38,252 nt of DNA from SKVR01 sp037441525 (GCA_037441525.1 JBBISA010000039.1:1-38252); one strand, 5' to 3'. Shown: positions 16,501-24,673, counted from the first letter of the stretch. The notes: a model not told the origin generated them from the letters alone. Made by a program: numbers and translations.

Positions 16501-19125
16501 GTGAAAAACGACTTGATTATCAATTCAGGAATCCTTAATGATGGAGGGAAAGATATCAACGTTGAAGGCAATGTGGTGAATAATGCCACCCATTTAAGCA
16601 TAGCCAATACGGGTGGTATTGTGTTAAATGCGGGGGGAGCTGTTGTTCAGGAAATTTCAGGTACAGGATCGTTTGGCCGTCTTTCTATGCAAAACATCAA
16701 TGGAATCTTAGCCAGAAGTACACTTACCGTAAACGACATGTTACGAATCACTACAGGCAACCTGAATATGTCGAGAAACCTATTAATACTTGGCCCAAAC
16801 ATTCAACTGGAAGGAACTTTTAGTGGCACATCTATGATTCGCAGCGATGGAAGTTTAATAGCAGAAGGTGTGCGATGGAATATTGGTAGTAATTCCCGAA
16901 GCCTGACCATCCCGCTGGGTGCAAATAACAAATACACTCCGGTACAAATCATAGTTGATGAGAATTATGCCGGTTCATTTATTCAGGTTTCCCCGGTCAA
17001 TCAGAAGCACCCCAATATTGTGCAATCGGGTAACCTCAAATATTATTGGAAGGTTCAAAGCAATAATTTATCAGGATTTAAAGGGCAGCTAAGATTTACT
17101 TACAACCAGGACGATGTTGAGCCTATTGAAGATAATTATATCCCCGGACGACTCTGGAGCACCTCCTGGTCTAAACTCAACCCTGGCCTGGTTAACAAAA
17201 CGACCAATATAATCACTTACCCTTTCAACGAAGGAGTAGATAATATAGCCGGTGATTACACCGCTGGGAGCAATATTCCTGATGAGGTACTTCGGTTCAG
17301 AACCATCTCAGGCGGAAACTGGAATCAGCCAGAAATATGGGAGAATATAACACCCGGTTTCAATCCGGCTGATGTACCTGCTGGCGGACCATTTGGCCAA
17401 ATAGTGGAAATAGCCCCTGGCCATATTGTGCAAACCGGCACTATCCAAAGAATTGCTTACCAGACAACGATAAATGGTGGTTTGATAGCCAATTTTGTTC
17501 CCCAAAGACACTACCTGGGCAATGTTGGGGGTACTGGAAGCCTTGCAACCGCAGAAGCTGCCCTGCCCATAGGTGAATATAGCTCTTTTTCCTTTGGAGG
17601 TACTCTGGAATACACCGGAAACACCGATTACACTATAGATCCAGGAGTGTTCCCTTCCAATGGTTTTAATAATGTAATTTTCAGTGGTACAGGCCTTAGA
17701 AGATTGCCTGCCGGAGAAGTAAGAGTAAATGGGAATTTGGAACTGAAGGATGCAGTTGTTGTAGATCTTCACTTGTTTGGCAGTCAATTGCGCTTAAAAG
17801 GAGATTTGATACAGAGTGGAACAGCTCGACTTTCCATGGGTGTAACAACTACACAATCAAGTATTACATTGGATGGAAACAGCCCGCAGCGGATAATTGG
17901 AAATTTCAAAGGAACCGGAAACATTGCTGACCTGAGGATTAATAATGGCGCCGGGATTAGACTCGAAGGTGAATTGGAAATACGCAATGCCCTTCGGTTT
18001 ATCAATGGACGGATTAATACCCGCTCGCCTAATACTTGGCTAAGGGTTCTACTTGGTGGAATTATAAGCGGTTCTTCTGCAACCAGTTATGTTGATGGAC
18101 CGTTACAAAGACAAGGTAACACAACCTTTGTGTTTCCGGTTGGGCATAATGGCCGGTTTGCACGCATTGCATTCATACCGTCTACCCTTAATCCCCCATC
18201 ATCCCAAACAATAATCGAGGCGCAATACTTCTTTGGCACTACGCCCAATAATACAAGTGTCGCAAACCCATCAGAATTAGCAGTGGTTAGCGCATCCGAA
18301 TATTGGTCTATAAAACCGGTGTTAATCACAAAATCGGGCAATGTTAATGGTAGTGTTGAGCTTTATTTCGAAAATGCAGAGCAAAGTGGTATTTATATTC
18401 CTGAATCAATAAGTGTGAGCAGGTATAATGGCGCAGCATGGGTAAGGCAGGGTGGTACTTTCATCAATCCCAATCGTATCGGTTCATCGGAGTTTAATCT
18501 GGCCTTACTAAATGGATTTTTCACCTTTGGAGTTGGACCCGCAGGAGTAGGGAATAATCCTTTGCCAATTGAGTTGATAAGCTTTACTGCCAGAAAGGAA
18601 AGCCATCAGGTCGTTTTAGAATGGACTACTGCAACCGAAATAAACAATGACTATTTCTCGATTGAAAGAAGTGCAAATGGAGTAGATTTTTATGTAATCG
18701 GTCATTTAAACGGTTCAGGGAATTCCAACAGGTTAATCAATTATTCGTATATTGATATCAGCCCATTATCTGGCAACAATTATTACAGATTGAAACAAAC
18801 CGATTACGATGGAACTTTTTCGTATTCAGAAATAGTGGTAGTGAATCATCATGAAGAATTTCTGCTCACAATTAATATTTTCCCCAACCCGGTAAAGGAT
18901 GGTATTTTAAACATCGGCTTAACTGGATTTGACATAGGACAGGAATACGAAATTAATCTTATTGAATTGTCAGGTCGGGTAGTGAAATCAGAAAAATATT
19001 CAGCATGTGAAGATGGATATATGAATCATAGCTTTTATGATATGAATAACTTTAAAAAGGGAATTTACTTGTTAGTGATTCAGAGTAAAAATTTAAGAAT
19101 AACAGAGAAAGTGGTTATTAATTAA
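10537..19125 (+). CDS. Giant secreted beta-helix surface protein with T9SS type A sorting domain
   Basis: The 2862-residue protein begins with a signal peptide (basic RK, hydrophobic VVLLIFIFG, cleavage near residue 33). Residues about 45-290 resemble a LamG/concanavalin-like fold (VLWLKAEDIN, WPDASGKKNNA, GEIAEILVI). Next is a region (about 293-475) common in Bacteroidota adhesins. Three large units follow, each opening with an SGNW-like motif (residues 483, 1380, 2258), running through many short strand-rich repeats of the NGNLFVETGTL type, and closing with an FPIG/IPLG/FPVG segment (P1234, P2126, P2534) and a YYW/EYW motif. A fibronectin-III-like stretch (about 2675-2770) precedes the sorting domain (about 2779-2862: IFPNPVKDG, ELSGRVV, KGIYLLVI, EKVVIN). 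It should pass through Sec and the T9SS and be anchored at or released from the surface. An adhesin or matrix role is inferred. Confidence 0.88.
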   Translation: MEIILTFIRKSSFHSVVLLIFIFGQSLQMSRAQNTSVGGVYNPADKVLWLKAEDINLADGASVQNWPDASGKKNNAFAFLASHRPVFRASSALFNNRPVVSFNQGTSGQQLRIDHNPDNPNLDGMQNITVITVLRNSEPPAPNENQGIIGKSTNAPWGGNTWTLFLRRETNSNNQRLAFITNDQGQRIRNYEYFNTAMIHSAVFDGVKDSVFVLSNAKGQAWGPYGSSIRSNAAPVTIGNISAHASATSWFKGEIAEILVIREALNPAQRLILENVLAHKYRFPLQPVNTWNPLRYFLGDYENHTHSHDIIGIGGYQSDANYITSYTGYFKHIATTGGGGALYLSETANSIDQHNEFVFAGHNNLAHNVTTADMPTGGMNSDLVNRWTRVWRIRRTINQGVGTGTSVRIGFDFSEAGLQVDPQKLYVLLYRATETGTFTRLPVSAGVSGSRVTFSLPDNIFQTGFYTIAQTTSALKTWTSVRSGNWDNPATWGKADTYPGLIPMSDRADRIEINNTHIITLSEDNHFHGDLWIKAGGKLELNATRGHLFNTIRGEGTLQITGDYFPNGDASGFHKKNGGTTVYVGAGTTVFNTSRLFNNLIFQLDNVNDEITLLSNLTLNGNLFVETGTLRINHENATPRTIWVEGDFEIGPDGRVITGTGNARHRVTVRRNFINNGTARFSNLTQPNYSAPPINGLVDVVFNTVNQNQVIQTNGITEFYRIEIAKSPTDTLFIRANFANRFFLMGQNNIQQFGAYPMPPNLSNNNALGLLSGIIVLENNIHIPVLRTGNGNYFIDSDAQIILEGGILETPTNTWAISIYGALIIRDGLLRARGAEGLVLHGNGKFEVQGGNADLNIFRTSTAYDVNRGTFKQTGGNVLIDRTTPSDNHDYYLFSLPYSDNNFIMTGGTLSLRNVPSVTNRPGVSGGILIGAKKENQLVTGGSITAIISRDRDFIINSSAPLYNLEMVKEVAGTNRFLIADYPGGGISNNPPPFIAAKPLHILNRLVVKGGDFPSIFNINNFETIIEGTLLLENGAVLQASGSTITFAGSGNTRLEIENQTLQLEVGNLKIDKNAHTDTLRVFRSNLAGNTDLLNLNALTAQRGTLNFLHYNINLTGNLLLDSRIGTNPAQGKVVMKGTAEQTITVSTPASESYISHLEIDNPSGVKLLTGSIKGVTNLTLTNGVFNLGEQGMVVDNTIAGNGFNNTKMIATAGNHSNHGLTRRVAQNGSMLFPIGTTANNQPRYTPLLANFSNVNQPVTVQVNPVDLELSTLAGNQPDSALTYYWRVRHGQTNQPPTVTSYTFTYSNSNLPSPLPNGFVPGKIVNRVRSNEPAGNINTTNRTLLFNNSGSGFTLEEGLYTAAHIDRFSGAVRVFYSRLSGPASWHNLNTWTEDPTHTGGPASDLPGPGDLVQIGYSGSTSHSVRINTEVAVAGLLFHQIGEMVPTLVINAGDYDVNLGLVSGQGELIRELSANVASLSGDFTDFLLGQKSEIHFRAGGGTFNVPTDFSTYPGLRFSSQSDDAIFNLPSLNLTVRRNLVAGRNSDVRLNQNINVQGDLIIGTNQDKGIVLFPQTSAPISVVINGNVFLNGNNNSLLGVLTTGNNLTHTLRVGGNILQLAGTLRLFNTITTPRVNLELTGNNNNSYERTGGNVPNFFRIIVNKGNSQAPIFTFLHNFNIHNEAGGPLKPLELINGTLRLQGAGTDINLTTGNFNFQIPATTGLILASNVIVRANATNAGINLNGLLRFEGNSRLSMATTPDSRAFIQYGSTGTARLEITGSSVLEVANKIRTELTNELGVLKYFQDGGTVSLSINDVGSTADLKGVLEVYNPGSSFRFLSGVITFNRYMADAGHGHRETLYLDTSEYEVGENATINLGIPSINVNHNFRVRSTIELPNVVLGNGASSIFISNPTVIKGNLFINGRTLDVSNINLILLKGITNNGALNAGNSNVIMRGADQFIRSNHGNTEFHRLTIESTGQVNIENTIKVKNDLIINSGILNDGGKDINVEGNVVNNATHLSIANTGGIVLNAGGAVVQEISGTGSFGRLSMQNINGILARSTLTVNDMLRITTGNLNMSRNLLILGPNIQLEGTFSGTSMIRSDGSLIAEGVRWNIGSNSRSLTIPLGANNKYTPVQIIVDENYAGSFIQVSPVNQKHPNIVQSGNLKYYWKVQSNNLSGFKGQLRFTYNQDDVEPIEDNYIPGRLWSTSWSKLNPGLVNKTTNIITYPFNEGVDNIAGDYTAGSNIPDEVLRFRTISGGNWNQPEIWENITPGFNPADVPAGGPFGQIVEIAPGHIVQTGTIQRIAYQTTINGGLIANFVPQRHYLGNVGGTGSLATAEAALPIGEYSSFSFGGTLEYTGNTDYTIDPGVFPSNGFNNVIFSGTGLRRLPAGEVRVNGNLELKDAVVVDLHLFGSQLRLKGDLIQSGTARLSMGVTTTQSSITLDGNSPQRIIGNFKGTGNIADLRINNGAGIRLEGELEIRNALRFINGRINTRSPNTWLRVLLGGIISGSSATSYVDGPLQRQGNTTFVFPVGHNGRFARIAFIPSTLNPPSSQTIIEAQYFFGTTPNNTSVANPSELAVVSASEYWSIKPVLITKSGNVNGSVELYFENAEQSGIYIPESISVSRYNGAAWVRQGGTFINPNRIGSSEFNLALLNGFFTFGVGPAGVGNNPLPIELISFTARKESHQVVLEWTTATEINNDYFSIERSANGVDFYVIGHLNGSGNSNRLINYSYIDISPLSGNNYYRLKQTDYDGTFSYSEIVVVNHHEEFLLTINIFPNPVKDGILNIGLTGFDIGQEYEINLIELSGRVVKSEKYSACEDGYMNHSFYDMNNFKKGIYLLVIQSKNLRITEKVVIN

Positions 19126-19145
19126 GAAACTAAGGCTTTTTGAGG

Positions 19146-20057
19146 ATGCAAGAAAAAAAAGTATCTGTATTAATTCCGGTATTCAATAATTTGACTTATA
19201 CAAAAAAATGTTTAGAACGTCTAATTCATTTGCAAGGCGATACAGGGCTTATAAATGGATATAAATTTTTAAATATTTTAGTTGACGACGGTTCTACCGA
19301 TGGCACCTATAATTGGGTTAAGACAAACTATCCATCCGTTTTCATTTTGCAAGGGGATGGTAACTTATGGTGGAGTGGAGGGATAAACATGGGAGTTACC
19401 TTTGCCATAAATGACCTTAATTCTGATTTTATTTTATGGTGGAACAATGATGTTAAACCCAAAAGCGATTATTTCGATCAACTTACTTTACTACTTTCCA
19501 GACATACCCACAAACATATTCTTGGTTCGAAGATTTATTTTCATAATAAGGACTTGATTTGGGGAATGGGAGGTAGGTTCAATCCAAGAACAGGAGATCA
19601 TTTTATGTATGGTTGGGGGAAGAAAGACTCATCAGAGTTTCAGGAACCAATAGAAGCTGATTGGTTTCCTGGGATGGGTACTTGCTTCCATCGCTCTGTT
19701 TTTGAAATCATTGGTTTTTTAAATAATAAAGAATTTCCGCAATACCATGGTGATAGCGATTATACTTTTCGAGCCAAAAAAGCCGGATATTTGTTGTATG
19801 CCTACCCTGAATTAATTCTATATAATGATAATACAAACACCGGACTTATTCATAAGGGTAGCATAAAAAACCTTTGCAACTCCCTTTTTAGTATCAAATC
19901 AAATTATAACATAAAGAAAAACGTTTTATTCTACCGAAAATACTCTACATCAATTTTTGCTTATATAGTTCTCTTTAGAAAATACTTTTCTTACATCGGG
20001 GGATTTATTAAATGGAAATTTTTTGGCTTATTTGGAATTAACAAAAAAGAAAACTAA
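19146..20057 (+). CDS. Glycosyltransferase family 2 (GT-A fold)
   Basis: The 303-residue protein has the GT2 opening VSVLIPVFNN, nucleotide-binding LVDDGSTDGT (about 46-55), then GNLWWSGGINMGV and LWWNNDVKP, where NND takes the place of the DxD metal motif. GNLWWSGGINMG is typical of a rhamnosyltransferase-like GT2 branch, so a 6-deoxyhexose donor is possible but not shown. The ATG at 19146 is chosen over the in-frame TTG at 19140; GAGG lies directly before it. It follows the giant T9SS gene by 20 bases with no terminator visible, so the two are likely co-transcribed. The C-terminus is basic and aromatic with a possible membrane-associated stretch. Confidence 0.9.
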   Translation: MQEKKVSVLIPVFNNLTYTKKCLERLIHLQGDTGLINGYKFLNILVDDGSTDGTYNWVKTNYPSVFILQGDGNLWWSGGINMGVTFAINDLNSDFILWWNNDVKPKSDYFDQLTLLLSRHTHKHILGSKIYFHNKDLIWGMGGRFNPRTGDHFMYGWGKKDSSEFQEPIEADWFPGMGTCFHRSVFEIIGFLNNKEFPQYHGDSDYTFRAKKAGYLLYAYPELILYNDNTNTGLIHKGSIKNLCNSLFSIKSNYNIKKNVLFYRKYSTSIFAYIVLFRKYFSYIGGFIKWKFFGLFGINKKEN

Positions 20058-20063
20058 CCAGGG

Positions 20064-21095
20064 ATGAAAGCATACATATATCCATCGCCGATAAGAAGGT
20101 CGGGCAAATCATTTAATCCCTACATCAATAATTTTGTTAATGCAACAGAAAAATATTTTACTTATTGTAACTGCCTTGATGCAAATAAGCTTGGCGTTTT
20201 TGATATTTTAAGATATTTATTTTCGCTTGACCTTTTATTCCTTAATTGGATCGAAGACCTTCCCGACAGGAAGTTTGGTATTATTCAATCAATTTTTATG
20301 TTATTATTCATAAGAATCAGGAAATTATTCAGATATAAGCTGGTCTATATCTTACATAATAAAATATCACATTCTGAAGGAAATTTGTTTTTTAAGAGGA
20401 AATTATTCCTATTGGTTTTACAAACCAGTGATTTAATTATAACCCATGCCAGCGAGGGGATTTCTTTTTCGGAAAAGATGAGCCCCGGAGCTGGACGAAA
20501 AACGGTTTTTATACCTCATCCGGTTACACCTTATCCTGAAATTGAGAATATCTTTGTAAAAAAATATGATATACTTATATGGGGTACAATCCTTCCTTAC
20601 AAAGGGATTGATCTGTTTCTTGATTTTCTAATAAAGAACCAAGACCTGTCGGAACTTAAGATCAAGATAGTTGGGAAAGCAAATCCAGATTCTTATTTTA
20701 ACAAACTGACCCGATACAAAAGTGATAATATCGAAATTGAAAATCGCTTTGTTGATAAAAAGGAGCTTGTCAGGTTGATTGCCGAATCCCGATTTGTGCT
20801 GTTTACCTATCATGGCGATTCTGTTCTTAGTTCAGGAGCTTTAATTGATAGCCTGGCTCAGAAGGCAATCGTAATTGGACCTCATGTTGGGAATTTTGCC
20901 GATCTCGAAGAAGTTGGCATTGTGCGAACCTTTAAAAACTTCTCAGAGCTGCCCGGATTATTAACGAAATGCACCCAAATAGATGATAATGAATTGCAAC
21001 CAAAAATAGAGCGTTACATAAAAGCCAACTCATGGGCTATTTTTGGAAATACTCTAAGGCAACACCTTGTTACCGTTGTTTCTGCTTCCGTTTAA
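20064..21095 (+). CDS. GT-B glycosyltransferase (GT4-like)
   Basis: The 343-residue protein has a GT-B layout. The N-terminal domain carries a hydrophobic segment (about 68-95, LLFLNWIEDLP through MLLFIRIRKL) and KLVYILHNK. The C-terminal domain begins near YDILIWGTILPYKGIDLFL and contains LKIKIVGKAN, FVLFTYHGDSVLSSGALIDSLA and VIGPHVGNFADL. The usual E-x7-E of GT4 is replaced by a Ser/Gly-rich segment at that place, as in several divergent GT4-like enzymes. It lies 6 bases after the GT2 gene and closes this plus-strand run; the next gene is convergent. Donor and acceptor are unknown. Confidence 0.8.
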   Translation: MKAYIYPSPIRRSGKSFNPYINNFVNATEKYFTYCNCLDANKLGVFDILRYLFSLDLLFLNWIEDLPDRKFGIIQSIFMLLFIRIRKLFRYKLVYILHNKISHSEGNLFFKRKLFLLVLQTSDLIITHASEGISFSEKMSPGAGRKTVFIPHPVTPYPEIENIFVKKYDILIWGTILPYKGIDLFLDFLIKNQDLSELKIKIVGKANPDSYFNKLTRYKSDNIEIENRFVDKKELVRLIAESRFVLFTYHGDSVLSSGALIDSLAQKAIVIGPHVGNFADLEEVGIVRTFKNFSELPGLLTKCTQIDDNELQPKIERYIKANSWAIFGNTLRQHLVTVVSASV

Positions 21096-21112
21096 AATAC
21101 GAGGCAAGATAT

Positions 21113-21133
21113 AATAATTCTTTCGGAATTATT
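21113..21133. terminator. Hairpin between convergent genes
   Basis: AATAATTC (21113-21120) pairs with GAATTATT (21126-21133) around TTTCG, in the 76-base gap between the convergent glycosyltransferase and wecB genes. No long T-run follows on either side, so terminator function is only suggested by position. Confidence 0.35.
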
Positions 21134-21171
21134 AATCTCTTGTGGTTTTATTCAGATTTTATTTATTCCAA

Positions 21172-22356
21172 TCAATTTTTCTCTACAATTGCTTTCACAC
21201 ATCGTTCAGCAGTTTTCCCATCCCATAATTCTGGCATAACCGGAACCCTTATTTCCTTTAGGGCCAGGTTGTATTCGTCTCTTATGCGGGAAATATTATT
21301 ACCCACCAAAACACTCGCTCCACCAAATTCTTTAAGGGTTACTGGTCTTTCAGTATTCCATCTCAGGGTAAGACATGTGGTGCCGAGAATAGTGCACTCT
21401 TCCTGCAAACCACCACTATCAGTAAGCATTATTCGGGCATCCATATTTAGGCGTAGCATATCGAGGTAACCCAGGGGTTGCATGAGTAATACTTTTGGAT
21501 TCGATGCGATTTTATTGAATAAACCGAAGGTTTTAAGGTGTTTGAGTGTACGTGGGTGAATGGGCCAGAATATATGCATATCATTGGTAACTTCATCGGC
21601 AAGAAAGTCTACTATAGAACCCAATATTTCGGGATGATCTACATTGGAAGGGCGGTGAAGGGTTACAACTGCGAACTCCTTTATTCCTTCATAGAATAAT
21701 CTGGTGAATTCCATTGCTTTACCAGATGATTGACCTGAAGACTCCTCTTCAAGAAAATTGTTGGAAATAATAGTATCTATTTCTATCTGCTGCGCCCTTG
21801 TGCGATTTTCTTCCAGGGTATCGATCATGATATTCCCCACAAAAACGATTTTGTCATCAGCCACACCTTCGGCTTTAAGATTGTCGATTGAAATAGTGTC
21901 GGGGGTCAATAGTAAATCCGATAACCTGTCTGTTACCAGGCGGTTTATTTCTTCCGGCATGGTCATATCTCCGCTCCTTAGTCCTGCTTCAATATGGCAA
22001 ACTTTTATGTGCAATTTCTTTGCGGCCACACTGGCAGCAAGAGTGGCATTTACATCTCCTACCACCACAACCCAGTCGGGTTTTTGCTCCATAAAAACTT
22101 TTTCCAGCTCTATCATGCCATGCCCTACCTGCTCGGCATGGGTTCCCGAGCCGATACCAAGGTTTATATCTGCATCTGGAATGCCCAGCTCATCGAAAAA
22201 TTGCTTTGACATCCTGTCATCATAATGCTGGCCTGTGTGTACAAGTATATGTTGAATTTTATTATCGTTATGGCTATTGTGTTTTCTAATGGCTTTTATG
22301 AAAGGAGCTATTTTCATAAAGTTGGGTCTTGCCCCAACTACTGATAGAATTTTCAT
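21172..22356 (-). CDS. wecB: UDP-N-acetylglucosamine 2-epimerase, non-hydrolysing
   Basis: The enzyme interconverts UDP-GlcNAc and UDP-ManNAc in the cytoplasm. The 394-residue protein has the normal length and all landmarks: VVGARPNFMK (6-15), HTGQHYDDRMS (40-50), GDVNATLA (D101), HIEAGLRSGD (E123), MPEEINR (E135/E136), TLHRPSNVD (H234, R235), and TDSGGLQEE (D313, S314, E319, E320). GDVNATLA instead of the commoner GDTTTTLA pattern is a known variant. It is the last gene of the minus-strand run, 74 bases after a GT4 gene. No UDP-ManNAc dehydrogenase (wecC) gene is present, so ManNAc rather than ManNAcA is likely, matching the WecG/TagA-type transferase at 5553-6314. Confidence 0.95.
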   Translation of the reverse strand: MKILSVVGARPNFMKIAPFIKAIRKHNSHNDNKIQHILVHTGQHYDDRMSKQFFDELGIPDADINLGIGSGTHAEQVGHGMIELEKVFMEQKPDWVVVVGDVNATLAASVAAKKLHIKVCHIEAGLRSGDMTMPEEINRLVTDRLSDLLLTPDTISIDNLKAEGVADDKIVFVGNIMIDTLEENRTRAQQIEIDTIISNNFLEEESSGQSSGKAMEFTRLFYEGIKEFAVVTLHRPSNVDHPEILGSIVDFLADEVTNDMHIFWPIHPRTLKHLKTFGLFNKIASNPKVLLMQPLGYLDMLRLNMDARIMLTDSGGLQEECTILGTTCLTLRWNTERPVTLKEFGGASVLVGNNISRIRDEYNLALKEIRVPVMPELWDGKTAERCVKAIVEKN

Positions 22357-22430
22357 TATTTACGGTATTGAATGTTAGTATTTGCAATATCTTATGGTTC
22401 TTTTTCCTTAGGTTATTTTTGATTTGCTCT

Positions 22431-23555
22431 TCAGGGAAAAAGCGTCTTTATAGTGCTTTCAAACGTTTTTATCATGCTGTTAACATTACTCATATTCACG
22501 ATTATCTCTTTCCCTCTGATTTTCATTAAGGATAAATTATCATCAGAAATACCCGATGACTCTTTGAGTTTAACTAAAAGCGAATCAGGGTTATCCTCTT
22601 CGAACCGGAAACCGGTGACTCCATCAATCACCAAATCATCTTCTGTTCCGTCAGCTTTGGTGCAGATACAGGGAGTTTCGAAAAACATTGCCTGGTTTAG
22701 CGCCAAACCACCGGTGCCGGGTAACACAAAAAAATCGGCTGCCACGAAGTAGGGTTCTACACCATCGATAATTCTACCGAAATATTTAACAAATGTGTGT
22801 TTTTGTGTCTTTTCTTCAACAGCTTTACGTTGAGGGCCGTCACCAATAATCCAAAGTTCAACATTTGTATTAAGGCTGTGAAATTTTTCGAAAACATCAA
22901 TCAGAAAAAGTACCCTTTTTTCTTTTAATAGTCCACCTACAAATAGATAAACAAGTTTCCCGGATGGATTTAATTCTTGTTTTAATTTAATCCCATCTTC
23001 ATAATATTTGTTGGGAGCCAAATAATCGTCGAGTTCAATGCCATTATAGGCAACAATTATTTTTTCAGGGGAATGACCTGCTCTTATAAGTTCATTTTTT
23101 GCTTTTACACTATAGGTTAGGAAGAAATCTCCTTTTTTATAGTGATTTCGGGCAATTAATCTCTTAATAGCCAGCAGAAGATTGCTTCTTTTCTTGTTTG
23201 GTTCCCATCCACAATACCAGAAAACAACCTTGATTTTGTTTCTTTTGGCCCAGTTTACAATTAAACTGTAAGTGAAATTGCCCGGTATTCCTTGGGAAAT
23301 AATCAGGTCGGGTTTGTCCATTTTAACCTGAGAGAACATCCCTTTTAACCAGATAATGACAAAGTTTGCAATATTAAAATTAATTTCACGGAATCCTTTG
23401 GCTGGGAAACTGACCTTCTGGTTATAGCCTGGCCTTCCATCCTCCTTAAGTTTGGTATTATGATAGATTATCAGGCCTGGAAAAAGTGCATATAGTTTCT
23501 CGTAGAAACTTATGCGGTAAGGTTGTAAAAGTGGAGTAAGGAGAATTATTTTCAT
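22431..23555 (-). CDS. Glycosyltransferase family 4
   Basis: From the start chosen here the protein has 374 residues and opens with MKIILLTPLLQPYRISFYEKL, a standard GT4 N-terminus. The upstream in-frame ATG at 23630 would overlap the preceding gene by 34 bases and add 25 unrelated residues, so 23555 is preferred. The donor domain has YLFVGGLLKEKRV, LWIIGDGP, FGRI and then LPGTGGLALNQAM, where the first Glu of E-x7-E is replaced by Gly/Gly. A TEDDLVIDGVTGF segment follows. It should add one sugar of the repeat unit in the cytoplasm. It is the penultimate gene of the minus-strand run. Confidence 0.88.
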   Translation of the reverse strand: MKIILLTPLLQPYRISFYEKLYALFPGLIIYHNTKLKEDGRPGYNQKVSFPAKGFREINFNIANFVIIWLKGMFSQVKMDKPDLIISQGIPGNFTYSLIVNWAKRNKIKVVFWYCGWEPNKKRSNLLLAIKRLIARNHYKKGDFFLTYSVKAKNELIRAGHSPEKIIVAYNGIELDDYLAPNKYYEDGIKLKQELNPSGKLVYLFVGGLLKEKRVLFLIDVFEKFHSLNTNVELWIIGDGPQRKAVEEKTQKHTFVKYFGRIIDGVEPYFVAADFFVLPGTGGLALNQAMFFETPCICTKADGTEDDLVIDGVTGFRFEEDNPDSLLVKLKESSGISDDNLSLMKIRGKEIIVNMSNVNSMIKTFESTIKTLFP

Positions 23556-23596
23556 GGTAGTTGTTTTTCGAAAATGATATTCCTGAAAAATTTTGC

Positions 23597-24673
23597 TTAT
23601 GATTTGGCAGATTTGCGATGAGTGAACCATTTTGCATGTCTTAGATTATCCAAAATGGTTGGATAATCGTCGAATATACTGATCATTTCTACTAAAGCAG
23701 ACTTTGAGTAATTGAAACCAATCTGGCCTGGATGTCCGGGTTTTTTGTCAAGAAGATATGCAACATAGCCTGGCCATTTTTTTAACTGTAATAAAAGAAG
23801 GAAAAGTATTCTTAGCCATCTTCTTTGCATAATGATTCTATTTTTCTGCCCAAAATCCATAAATGATTTGTAAAGACTCAGAATGGGCCATGTTCTTCCG
23901 AATGATTGGTACAATTTAACAACATAGTCCCAATTCATTCTTTGATTAGGCATATAATGTTCAAAGGTTAAGTCTTCGTTGTAATAAAGGTGATATCCGC
24001 AAAGTACTAATGCAAGGCATAGCTCCGAATCTTCTCCAGATGTTAACAGACTCCCTTTTCTGCCTGAGAAGATAAATTCAAATCCATTGTCGTGAAGATA
24101 ATCCCAAGCCGATTTCCTCAAGGTAAATCCTGCCCCGTATAATGGTTTGAATGTTCGCCCAGATTGCGAGTTTTGTGGCCCTACGGCAAATGCCCGTTGA
24201 TATCTGTCAAACCAAACCGGTTTTTCACCTTCAAATACAGCCGTACCTTTGCCACCTAATATTCCAATTTGTGGGTTCTTCTCCATTATATCAAAAACAG
24301 ACTTTATCCAGGTGTTATTAACCCAGTTATCATCATCTATAAAAGAAATATAAGGGAATGAAGCCTCTTTTATGCCGGTTCTTCTTGCAATGCTAAGACC
24401 AGGCTCTGGTTCGTAAAGAACCTTTAAAGGAACATCGGTTCTATTCCAGTTTTCTAAGGCCACTGCGGAAGTTTTATCCTTTGATGCATTATCAACAACT
24501 ATTACCTCCCATTTTAACCCAATGGGTGTAATTTGATTGCTCAAATACTCCAATACTTTCTTTATCCGGTTTTCACTATTGTAGCAGCAAACTATAATAG
24601 TAACCCCAGAGAGTTCTTTTGTTTGAACTGATTGTTTATAGTCCGAATCACATAAACTGGTTGACATTCTCAT
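23597..24673 (-). CDS. Glycosyltransferase family 2
   Basis: The protein has about 358 residues from the ATG at 24673 (24667 is also possible). A longer frame starts at 24829 but overlaps the flippase gene by 94 bases and has an N-terminus unlike GT2 proteins. The GT-A domain shows VTIIVCCYNSE, VIVVDNASKDKT, EPGLSIARRTGI, FIDDDNW (the DxD metal site) and GAGFTLRKSAWDYL, followed by GEDSELCLALVLCGY. These are family signatures of processive-pathway and antigen GT2 enzymes. A basic, hydrophobic segment near residue 290 (WLRILFLLLLQLKKW) suggests membrane contact. Sugar specificity is unknown. Confidence 0.9.
   Translation of the reverse strand: MRMSTSLCDSDYKQSVQTKELSGVTIIVCCYNSENRIKKVLEYLSNQITPIGLKWEVIVVDNASKDKTSAVALENWNRTDVPLKVLYEPEPGLSIARRTGIKEASFPYISFIDDDNWVNNTWIKSVFDIMEKNPQIGILGGKGTAVFEGEKPVWFDRYQRAFAVGPQNSQSGRTFKPLYGAGFTLRKSAWDYLHDNGFEFIFSGRKGSLLTSGEDSELCLALVLCGYHLYYNEDLTFEHYMPNQRMNWDYVVKLYQSFGRTWPILSLYKSFMDFGQKNRIIMQRRWLRILFLLLLQLKKWPGYVAYLLDKKPGHPGQIGFNYSKSALVEMISIFDDYPTILDNLRHAKWFTHRKSAKS

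Noticed and set aside
17308..17787. Minus-strand frame of 159 codons inside the giant T9SS gene
   Set aside because: It is an accidental open frame opposite a very long coding region; no domain is visible.
21032..21469. Plus-strand frame of 145 codons across the glycosyltransferase end and wecB
   Set aside because: It is antisense to the highly conserved C-terminal part of wecB and shows no family motifs.
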